NCBI GenBank assembly: GCA_037134755.1 | Contig: JBAXLO010000091.1 | Coordinates: 1 to 16,249 of the forward strand | Reading direction: 5' to 3' | Length of the DNA: 16,249 bases | Source of the DNA: JBAXLO01 sp037134755 | Lineage (GTDB): Bacteria; Bacteroidota; Bacteroidia; Bacteroidales; JACABE01 | Shown here: piece by piece, positions 7,837 through 13,654 of the stretch | Layout of the letters: each line of letters opens with the position of its first letter | Numbering within the stretch: the stretch's first letter is position 1 | Translations under genes and position numbers: made by a program | Notes under the pieces: model-generated | What the model was told of the DNA's origin: nothing | The model's input: only the letters and a program-made list of their open reading frames with translations | Database searches by the model: none

Positions 7837-8214
7837 TTAATTTGAGTTTTTATTATTAAATAAAATGTCTGAGATTGCAACAACACCTATAAAAATCAAT
7901 GAGAAATCAAAAACTTGTTTCCAATTAAAAATTATATTGTTTGAATAGGCTACTTTAGAGGAAGTATTCCATTGTTTTGAAAAGTTTTGCTGCCTCAACT
8001 CTTCTTCATGTAGGAGGAAATCATGATTCTTTCTTTTCTCATCATTAGAAAGAATCTCATTAGCTTCATTTATTATTTTAAATCTTTCTTCCGACTCCTT
8101 ACTATTGGAGTTCTTGTCTGGATGAAATTGTATAGCTAATTTTCTATAAGCTTTTTTAATTTCATCTTTACTTGCGGTTGGCTTAACGCCCAAAATTCTG
8201 TAAGAGTTTGTCAT
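7837..8214 (-). CDS. Tail-anchored J-domain (DnaJ-like) protein in CBASS operon
   Basis: This 125-residue protein is encoded as the first gene of the CBASS operon. Residues 3-66 form a complete J domain with the HPD motif at 31-33 after a basic helix II (KKAYRKLAIQF), and helices III-IV run through ERFKIINEANEIL. There is no Gly/Phe region, zinc finger or substrate-binding C-terminal domain, so it is not a housekeeping DnaJ. After a polar linker, residues about 100-119 (VFDFSLIFIGVVAISDILF) form one hydrophobic helix ending six residues from the C-terminus, as in a tail-anchored membrane protein with the J domain in the cytoplasm. It probably recruits DnaK to the inner membrane. A link to CapV is inferred only from the 15-bp spacing and shared direction. 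Confidence 0.85.
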   Translation of the reverse strand: MTNSYRILGVKPTASKDEIKKAYRKLAIQFHPDKNSNSKESEERFKIINEANEILSNDEKRKNHDFLLHEEELRQQNFSKQWNTSSKVAYSNNIIFNWKQVFDFSLIFIGVVAISDILFNNKNSN

Positions 8215-8291
8215 GCGACTTTTATTAATTAATAAATATTTTTATTTAATCCGTTTAATTAGGTGGAATTATACCTTTTTTATAAGAATAA

Positions 8292-8322
8292 TTTGCAGGA
8301 TTAAAAAAAAGAAGTAATTTTG
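8292..8322 (+). promoter_or_regulatory. Bacteroidota-type promoter with no gene after it
   Basis: TTTG at 8292-8295 is followed after exactly 19 bp by TAATTTTG at 8315-8322, a full match to the -33/-7 consensus. Transcription would start near 8328 and run rightward into the TGACA/TGTCA cluster and the hairpin repeats. No plus-strand ORF starts within the following 800 bp. Confidence 0.5.
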
Positions 8323-8328
8323 CAGTCT

Positions 8329-8336
8329 CAAATTTA
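8329..8336 (-). promoter_or_regulatory. Candidate -7 element of the CBASS operon
   Basis: On the minus strand this reads TAAATTTG, matching TAnnTTTG, about 115 nt upstream of the J-domain gene. No good -33 TTTG lies at the expected distance. It lies next to the divergent plus-strand promoter, so the two could interfere with each other. Confidence 0.3.
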
Positions 8337-8408
8337 ACTTTCCCACAAGTGTTTTTTGTCGTTATCTACTTCACAAAATCAATGCCAATATCTTTTTTTA
8401 TAGACTTA

Positions 8409-8477
8409 CTGACAATTTGTCAGGTTTTCTTATAGTATGTCAATTTTTTTGACAGGTTTTTTCTGACATTTTGACAG
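8409..8477. promoter_or_regulatory. Cluster of six TGACA/TGTCA half-sites
   Basis: In 69 bp there are six TGACA or TGTCA pentamers. CTGACAATTTGTCAG (8409-8423) is a perfect odd palindrome. TGTCAA/TTGACA (8438-8454) is an inverted pair around a T5 spacer. TGACA occurs directly repeated at 8464-8468 and 8472-8476. T-rich spacers separate them. Such an arrangement suggests binding sites of a dimeric regulator, or a set of small hairpins. No gene starts directly after it on either strand. Confidence 0.5.
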
Positions 8478-8557
8478 ATTTGAAGAGTACTTAGGATAAA
8501 GTACCATACTTAAAACAAAAAGAATCAGGCTTAAAAGCCAATAACACACATTTCATA

Positions 8558-8774
8558 AACCCACAGCCTAAAGGCTGGGGTTAATGTATAAAATGTTTCT
8601 ACAAATAGGTCGCCACTATGTGGCTGAAAGACAACCTCACCCCAACCCTCTCCTGAGAGGAGAGGGAGTAAGACACTGGAATTGTTAATGTTTACTATAA
8701 ATAGGTCGCAGCGATGCTGGGAAAAGAACCCCACCCTTCCCTCCCCTGAAATGGGAGGGTAAAGACAGGAATTG
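8558..8774 (+). repeat. Two tandem structured REP-like units preceded by a hairpin
   Basis: A hairpin with stem AACCC-(bulged A)-CAGCC / GGCTG-GGGTT spans 8558-8582. Two related units follow, 8581-8684 and 8685-8774. Each starts near TTAATGT, carries AAATAGGTCGC (8603-8613 and 8699-8709), then a small hairpin (GCCAC/GTGGC at 8612-8624; CAGC/GCTG at 8709-8719), a CT-rich stretch and a larger hairpin. The larger stems are CCCTCTCC/GGAGAGGG at 8646-8666 and CCCTCCC/GGGAGGG at 8739-8759. Both units end in a GGAATTG sequence. The stems differ between units but stay paired, so structure is conserved over sequence. A short ORF on the minus strand here is not credible as a gene. Confidence 0.75.
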
Positions 8775-9015
8775 TAGTTTAATCTTATTTTTAAGCCCGA
8801 AATACTGCCATTATTCAGGGCTATGTTTCAAAAGAAATAATCTATGCGATTGTACAGAGGTTGTGAAAAACAATTAACAATTAATAATTATGGATTAATA
8901 ATTGGAATACAGTTTTTTTGAATTAATAAATATGAGTTAAAAGATTTTTAAAAAGCTAATATTTATTAGAAAAAATATATTATTGAAAATAAATGCATTT
9001 TTATTAATAAAAAGC
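8775..9015. other. AT-rich intergenic stretch, nothing definite
   Basis: This is a very AT-rich spacer between the hairpin repeats and the promoter of the next gene. A 5-bp pair, AGCCC/GGGCT, brackets 8794-8822, and a short direct repeat, ATTAATAATT, occurs around 8880-8905. There is no ORF of note and no RNA gene that I recognise. Confidence 0.4.
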
Positions 9016-9045
9016 TTGTGTATAAAAGAATTTTTATTAATTTTG
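9016..9045 (+). promoter_or_regulatory. Promoter of the 302-residue hypothetical gene
   Basis: TTG at 9016-9018, then 19 bp, then TAATTTTG at 9038-9045 matches the Bacteroidota -33/-7 promoter form. The start would lie near 9051, giving a leader of about 115 nt before the ATG at 9167. Confidence 0.6.
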
Positions 9046-9090
9046 TAGAATCTTTTATTGCTTATCAGGGTTGTTAACTGGACTCATTTT

Positions 9091-9142
9091 TCTAAAGAAA
9101 TAAACTGACCTTTTCTTTAGAGACCTCAAAAAGAGAAAGGCC
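9091..9142 (+). promoter_or_regulatory. Leader with two competing hairpins
   Basis: TCTAAAGAAA (9091-9100) pairs perfectly with TTTCTTTAGA (9112-9121) around an 11-nt loop. The downstream arm of this stem also lies in a pyrimidine tract, CCTTTTCTTT (9109-9118), that can pair less perfectly with the purine-rich 9131-9140 ending in AAAGG. The two structures exclude each other. This could regulate the following gene. Nothing matches a riboswitch class I know. Confidence 0.35.
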
Positions 9143-9166
9143 ACATTTTTGTCTAAATAATATATT

Positions 9167-10075
9167 ATGGACAGGAAACAGGATGCACTTTTTAAGAAAG
9201 GCAAACGTATTATTTTAGTTTTTGCTAAATATCCGGAACCAGTAAATTCGGTATTAAAACTTAAGGAATCTGCCGGGAGGTATAAGATAATTATAGTTGA
9301 AGTAGATGGGATAATAAGGGGGCAGATAAAAGATATAAAGGGTTATGCTGCTCAGAAACTGGAAATCAGAAATGATGCTATAGAACAGGCATTGGTAATG
9401 GTGGGATTGGTTTATGTATATGCAATGGAAATAAAAGACGCAATCTTAGCTAGTGAGATGAAACTTAACAAGTCGGATTTGGATTTGAAGGATGATTTAT
9501 GTATAGCTAAATTAAAGAATCTGGATGAGGTTTTTAATGAAAATAAGGACGAATTATTGGATTATGGAATGACTCCAGAAATGATTGTTGAGTATACAGG
9601 TTATGTAGAGGATTTGGAAACATGTTTAGAGAATCCTGCAATTGCAATTGGGATAAGACATTCGGAAACTTTGAAATTGGTAGTAAAACTAGAGGCAGCG
9701 GAATTGGAGCTAAGTGGAACAATTGAGAATTTGATGAAACCTTTTAAGAAAATCAATCCTGATTTTTTTAATGAGTTTGAAAGTGCTAATAAAGATACCG
9801 TTCTAGGTTCGCATAAGAAAAGAAGTGCAGTTACAGGTTTGATAAATGTTATTTTGAAAGATAAAAACACTTTGGATGTAATTGCAGAGGGATTAGTGAA
9901 AATGGATGGTGATGAGGAAATATATCTGACTTCTAAATTAGGTAGCGTTTTGATAAAAAGCGAAATGGGTTTGCAAAAAGGAAATGTAGTGGCTATGGGT
10001 TATAAGCCAACGTCTTTTGAAGCAGCTGTAAGTGAGGTAGAACAGGATGTAGTGGTGCTGATGGAAAGCAATTAA
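9167..10075 (+). CDS. Uncharacterised 302-residue, mostly helical protein
   Basis: I do not recognise a named family. The first about 220 residues are rich in Lys, Glu, Asp and Leu and should be almost entirely helical, including VEVDGIIRGQIKDIKGYAAQ, KLEIRNDAIEQALVMVGLVY and KLNKSDLDLKDDLCIAKLKNL segments. The last about 65 residues (LINVILKD onward) look more beta-like and could be a small separate domain. There is no signal peptide, membrane helix or obvious catalytic motif. I have an impression of similar proteins recurring in Bacteroidota genomes, which I cannot verify. It has its own promoter and structured leader, is transcribed away from the defence genes, and ends in a strong terminator. 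That makes it a stand-alone, probably real gene. Confidence 0.7.
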   Translation: MDRKQDALFKKGKRIILVFAKYPEPVNSVLKLKESAGRYKIIIVEVDGIIRGQIKDIKGYAAQKLEIRNDAIEQALVMVGLVYVYAMEIKDAILASEMKLNKSDLDLKDDLCIAKLKNLDEVFNENKDELLDYGMTPEMIVEYTGYVEDLETCLENPAIAIGIRHSETLKLVVKLEAAELELSGTIENLMKPFKKINPDFFNEFESANKDTVLGSHKKRSAVTGLINVILKDKNTLDVIAEGLVKMDGDEEIYLTSKLGSVLIKSEMGLQKGNVVAMGYKPTSFEAAVSEVEQDVVVLMESN

Positions 10076-10135
10076 AGTGCATAAAGTACTTAAAGTACTT
10101 GAAGTGCCTAAAATACTTGAAGTACTTGAAGTTTT
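10073..10135. repeat. 9-bp tandem repeat, seven units, starting in the stop codon
   Basis: There are seven consecutive 9-bp units of the type TAAAGTACT or TGAAGTACT, with a few substitutions. The first unit begins with the TAA stop codon of the upstream gene. The unit length is a multiple of three. The tract is A+T-rich and runs into a T8 stretch. Confidence 0.85.
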
Positions 10136-10145
10136 TTTTAAAATA

Positions 10146-10171
10146 ACGAATTACGAATTACGAATTACGAA
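10146..10171. repeat. 7-bp tandem repeat ACGAATT
   Basis: Three full units of ACGAATT plus a partial fourth, all identical, lie between the 9-bp repeat and the terminator. The tract is non-coding. Confidence 0.85.
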
Positions 10172-10179
10172 AAATAATT

Positions 10180-10218
10180 AAAAAGCCTTTGCTAATTTAG
10201 TTTAGTAAAGGCTTTTTT
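10180..10218. terminator. Bidirectional terminator between convergent genes
   Basis: AAAAAGCCTTT (10180-10190) pairs with AAAGGCTTTTT (10207-10217), and the inner CTAA/TTAG pairing extends the stem after one mismatch. T-runs flank both sides. It serves the plus-strand 302-residue gene and the minus-strand homogentisate operon, which converge here. Confidence 0.88.
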
Positions 10219-10249
10219 AATTTCTTGCTTTCTTATATTGATTGTAAAA

Positions 10250-11137
10250 TCAATTTTCAATACAGATAGAAATAGCTTTTATAATATCACCACTTTTAAG
10301 AAGTTCTTTGGCATAGCTGTGTAGCTTCTCTCTTTTGGGGATGGTATCTTTTTCTGAATTAATAATGCTTTTATAACGTTCATCTTTTTGATTTTGGATA
10401 ATAGTTTCCTTGTCGGGGAATTCAATAATGTTTCCCATTAAGCCAAGATCATTACCTGTAAAAACATCAGAATTCCTTATCTCATCGGGTAAAGAATCAA
10501 TGCCTATAGAGGCTCTGTTAAGTGGTTTGGGAACCTCGAACAATGAATTACCAACAGCATGGCAGTAATAATTCTCACCCATTCGTCCAATCCAATCGGT
10601 CTTTTGAATATCAACTGTTCCTTTATCATTTAAAATAGATTCGGATACATGGATTTTCTTGCCCTCGCATATCACAAGATTGCCTGCACCGCCTTCGGTT
10701 CCGGTTTCTATCACCTGACGAACAATACATTCTATCTGAAAAAGAGCTTCTTTTACTCTATAAGGTCTTACTACATCACTCTTAAGCTGTGTAAAGCCTG
10801 CTTTAATAAATTCATTAACACCTTTAGGAAACTCAGCACTTGCTAGATTAACCTGATGAACCATCTCGTAATTAACTAGATTAATAACTACTTCGGGTAT
10901 GAGTTTAATATTCTCATAGGTATCCTTAGTAGTGTTATCGCGACCTCTACGGGAAGGCGAAAAAACAAAAATAGGGGGATTAATACCAAAAATATTGAAA
11001 AAACTAAAGGGCGAAAGATTAGGATTACCATCGCTATCGATAGTGCTAACCAAAGCAATAGGTCGGGGAGCAACTGCACCTTGCAGTAATCCCGTCATCT
11101 GAATTATAGAAATTTCGCCGGGTGTGTATGATTTCAT
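10250..11137 (-). CDS. Flavin reductase-like (FMN-binding split barrel) protein
   Basis: This 295-residue protein has a flavin reductase-like domain over roughly residues 1-200. The family's FMN-binding pattern is visible in APRPIALVSTIDSDGNPNLS (23-42), SPFSFFNIFGINPP (42-55) and SRRGRDNTTKDTYENI (62-77). The C-terminal about 90 residues are charged and less conserved. It starts 21 bp after fahA and is the last gene of the homogentisate operon, before a terminator. Its substrate is unknown. Family members reduce FMN/FAD with NAD(P)H or bind FMN for other redox work. Position suggests a function in aromatic amino acid breakdown, such as handling a side product, but that is inference. Confidence 0.8.
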   Translation of the reverse strand: MKSYTPGEISIIQMTGLLQGAVAPRPIALVSTIDSDGNPNLSPFSFFNIFGINPPIFVFSPSRRGRDNTTKDTYENIKLIPEVVINLVNYEMVHQVNLASAEFPKGVNEFIKAGFTQLKSDVVRPYRVKEALFQIECIVRQVIETGTEGGAGNLVICEGKKIHVSESILNDKGTVDIQKTDWIGRMGENYYCHAVGNSLFEVPKPLNRASIGIDSLPDEIRNSDVFTGNDLGLMGNIIEFPDKETIIQNQKDERYKSIINSEKDTIPKREKLHSYAKELLKSGDIIKAISICIEN

Positions 11138-11158
11138 TTTATTTGTTTAATGATCTAT

Positions 11159-12436
11159 TTATTCGTGTAAAGAAGGCAAAACTTTAGTGCTAACTTCTCC
11201 AAATCCTATTCTTAAATTATCTTTAGTAGCGTGTCCGCGAATAATAATAGTATCATTGTCGTGAAGAAATGTTCTTGTTTCACCATTATTCATTTGAATT
11301 GGATTTTGACCTTTCCATGCAAGCTCAAGCATAGAACCGTAAGAACCGGCATCATGACCGCTTATAGTACCGGAAGCATACATATCACATGAATTGATAT
11401 TACAGCCATTGATAGTTTGATGAGCCAGTTGCTGCGCAATATTCCAATACATATATTTAAAATTAGTACGACAAACAACATTTTCATCTGAATTGACAGG
11501 TTTAATAATAGCCTCTAAACTAATATCAAAATTCTTATTTCCTTCTGATTTAAGATAAGGCAATACCTCAGTATCCTGAACAGGACCAGTAGTTCTGAAA
11601 GGTTCAAGAGCATCTAATGTAACGATCCATGGAGAAACCACCGAACCAAAACTTTTAGAAAGAAATGGGCCTAAAGGCACATACTCCCAACGCTGAATAT
11701 CCCTAGCCGACATATCGTTAAATAATAACATTCCAATTATAGCTTCTTCAGCTTTATTTACGGATATGCTTTCGCCGAGTTTAGTATTATTACAGGTGAT
11801 AAAAGCAATTTCAAGTTCAAAATCCATCTCTTTTGTAGGACCAAATACAGGGTTGGGACTGTCATTGTATTTTAACTGCCCTTTGGGACGATGCAAAGGA
11901 GTGCCGGAAATAACTATAGATGAAGCCCTGCCATGATATCCAACCGGAAGATGTTTCCAGTTAGGAAGCAATGCGTTTTCAGGATCACGAAACATTTTGC
12001 CAACATTGGTTGCATGCTCCATGCTTGAATAAAAGTCGGTGTAATCACCAACTTTTACGGGCATTATCATTTTAACATCGTTAAGCTGATAAATAATTTC
12101 CTCTAATATATGCGTCTGAGATTTAAGCTCAGTGTTGCCTTCAGAAAACAATTCAGCAATTCGTGTTCTTACCTCTCCGGTTTTCTTTCGGCCTAATGAA
12201 ATAAAGGAATTTAAATTCTCATGTTTGAACAAATCCTTTTTATCTACAGCAGTATTCTTTAAAAAACCAGCTTGATTCAATGAATTCAGATTGATAATAT
12301 AGTTACCTATCCTTGTTACTGCTCTTGTTTTATTCCCTTTAATAACAGCCATTCCAAACGGAATGTTGTATAAAGGAAAATCAGAATCCTGAGGGATGTT
12401 AAGCCACGAAGCAATCTGAAAAATATTTTGTGTCAT
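11159..12436 (-). CDS. fahA: Fumarylacetoacetase
   Basis: This 425-residue enzyme hydrolyses fumarylacetoacetate to fumarate and acetoacetate, the last step of tyrosine breakdown. It has the expected N-terminal SH3-like part and the C-terminal FAH fold. Metal and catalytic residues align with a constant offset of eight from the mouse enzyme: Asp134 in DYTDFYSS, His141 in HATNVG, Glu207 and Glu209 in DFELEIAF, and Asp241 in NDMSARDIQRWEYVPLGPF. The length is normal for the family. It starts 18 bp downstream of hppD and is followed after 21 bp by the flavin reductase gene, so the three are almost certainly co-transcribed. Confidence 0.96.
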   Translation of the reverse strand: MTQNIFQIASWLNIPQDSDFPLYNIPFGMAVIKGNKTRAVTRIGNYIINLNSLNQAGFLKNTAVDKKDLFKHENLNSFISLGRKKTGEVRTRIAELFSEGNTELKSQTHILEEIIYQLNDVKMIMPVKVGDYTDFYSSMEHATNVGKMFRDPENALLPNWKHLPVGYHGRASSIVISGTPLHRPKGQLKYNDSPNPVFGPTKEMDFELEIAFITCNNTKLGESISVNKAEEAIIGMLLFNDMSARDIQRWEYVPLGPFLSKSFGSVVSPWIVTLDALEPFRTTGPVQDTEVLPYLKSEGNKNFDISLEAIIKPVNSDENVVCRTNFKYMYWNIAQQLAHQTINGCNINSCDMYASGTISGHDAGSYGSMLELAWKGQNPIQMNNGETRTFLHDNDTIIIRGHATKDNLRIGFGEVSTKVLPSLHE

Positions 12437-12454
12437 TTTGTTTTTATAATAAGA

Positions 12455-13552
12455 TTAAAGAGTTCCTCTTAATTCTTGTTCTCTTTCAATGGATTCGAAT
12501 AAAGCTTTGAAGTTTCCTTTTCCAAAAGATTTAGCACCTTTTCTTTGAATAATCTCAAAGAAGAAAGTAGGACGATCTTCAACAGGTTTGGAAAATATCT
12601 GAAGTAAATATCCTTCATCATCCTTATCAATTAATATATTAAGACCTTGTAGAATCTTAACATCTTCGTCAATTTTACCAACTCTTTCCATTACCGTTTG
12701 ATAATAAGTGTTAGGGATAGTTAGAAATTCAACACCTCTTTCTTGAAGGGCTGTAACAGTTTCAATAATATTATTGGTAGCTAATGCTAAATGCTGAACA
12801 CCTGCTCCTCTATAAAAATCAACATACTCTTCGATCTGTGATTTCTTTTTACCTTTTGCAGGTTCATTTAAAGGAAATTTAATTCTGCCGTTATCATTAG
12901 TCATTACTTTACTCATCAAGGCAGTATATTCTGTTGAGATATCATTATCGTCGAAAGAAATTAACTGAGTAAATCCCATTACATCAGCATAAAATTTAGC
13001 CCATGTATTCATCTCATTCCAACCAACATTGCCCACCATGTGATCAATGTATAATAAGCCGGTTTCAGGAGCTCTGAAAGTAGGATTCCATTCAACATAA
13101 CCAGGTAAGAAAGGTCCTGTATAATTATCTCTTTCAACAAATATATGAATAGTATCACCATAAGTATGAATACCAGAACATATTACCTCACCCCATTTGT
13201 CGGATGTTTTTGTAGGCTCCATGTAAGGTTTAGCACCTCTTTTTACAGTTTCTTCAAAAGATTTAGTAGCATCAGGCACCCACATTGCAGTAAATTTTAC
13301 TCCATCACCATGAAGGTTACAATGTTTTGCAATATCTGAATCAGGAATAAGAGATGTAGTAAAAACTAATCTTATCTTACCTTGCTTAAGCACGTAAGAT
13401 GTTTTTTCTTTATTGCCGGTTTCTAAACCGCAATAAGCTAACGGTTGAAATCCAAATGCAGCCTGATAATAATAAGCAGCTTGCTTTGCATTTCCAACAT
13501 AAAATTCTATATAATCAGTACCATTTATTGGTAAAAAATCATTTGCTCCCAT
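12455..13552 (-). CDS. hppD: 4-hydroxyphenylpyruvate dioxygenase
   Basis: This 365-residue non-haem iron enzyme converts 4-hydroxyphenylpyruvate and O2 to homogentisate and CO2. It has the two vicinal-oxygen-chelate halves of the family. The iron ligands are visible as His171 (YIDHMVGN), His254 (GVQHLALATNN) and Glu333 (FFEIIQR). The C-terminal GKGNFKALFESIEREQE helix is typical of the family. Length is normal. It lies 102 bp after hmgA and 18 bp before fahA. The longer gap upstream leaves room for an internal promoter, but I found no convincing consensus there. Confidence 0.96.
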   Translation of the reverse strand: MGANDFLPINGTDYIEFYVGNAKQAAYYYQAAFGFQPLAYCGLETGNKEKTSYVLKQGKIRLVFTTSLIPDSDIAKHCNLHGDGVKFTAMWVPDATKSFEETVKRGAKPYMEPTKTSDKWGEVICSGIHTYGDTIHIFVERDNYTGPFLPGYVEWNPTFRAPETGLLYIDHMVGNVGWNEMNTWAKFYADVMGFTQLISFDDNDISTEYTALMSKVMTNDNGRIKFPLNEPAKGKKKSQIEEYVDFYRGAGVQHLALATNNIIETVTALQERGVEFLTIPNTYYQTVMERVGKIDEDVKILQGLNILIDKDDEGYLLQIFSKPVEDRPTFFFEIIQRKGAKSFGKGNFKALFESIEREQELRGTL

Positions 13553-13654
13553 ATTATTTTAAATTAAAGTTTTAAATTTGTTGATGTATTAAACAATTAG
13601 ATATGAATTATGATAAATTAATTTAGATTTTTAACATATTTTTTAATAAAGAAA

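Noticed and set aside
7837..8214. Housekeeping dnaJ or cbpA
   Set aside because: The protein has only the J domain and a C-terminal membrane helix. It lacks the Gly/Phe region, zinc finger and substrate-binding domains, and no dnaK or grpE lies nearby.
8480..8520. Sigma-54 promoter near the TGACA array
   Set aside because: A minus-strand GTATGGTACTTTAT faintly resembles a -24/-12 element, but the conserved GG and GC dinucleotides at fixed spacing are not both present, and it would point back into the array rather than to a gene.
8531..8734. 67-residue minus-strand ORF
   Set aside because: It lies entirely across the structured hairpin repeats at 8558-8774. Its translation follows the repeat units (for example the CT-rich hairpin giving LPLLSGEGWGE) and has no gene-like context.
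9601..9870. 89-residue minus-strand ORF inside the 302-residue gene
   Set aside because: It is hydrophobic only because it is antisense to a Lys/Glu/Leu-rich helical protein. The plus strand has promoter, leader and terminator support; this one has none.
10073..10171. CRISPR-like repeat array
   Set aside because: The repeats are 7-9 bp, directly adjacent and without unique spacers, and no cas genes are present. They are simple tandem repeats.
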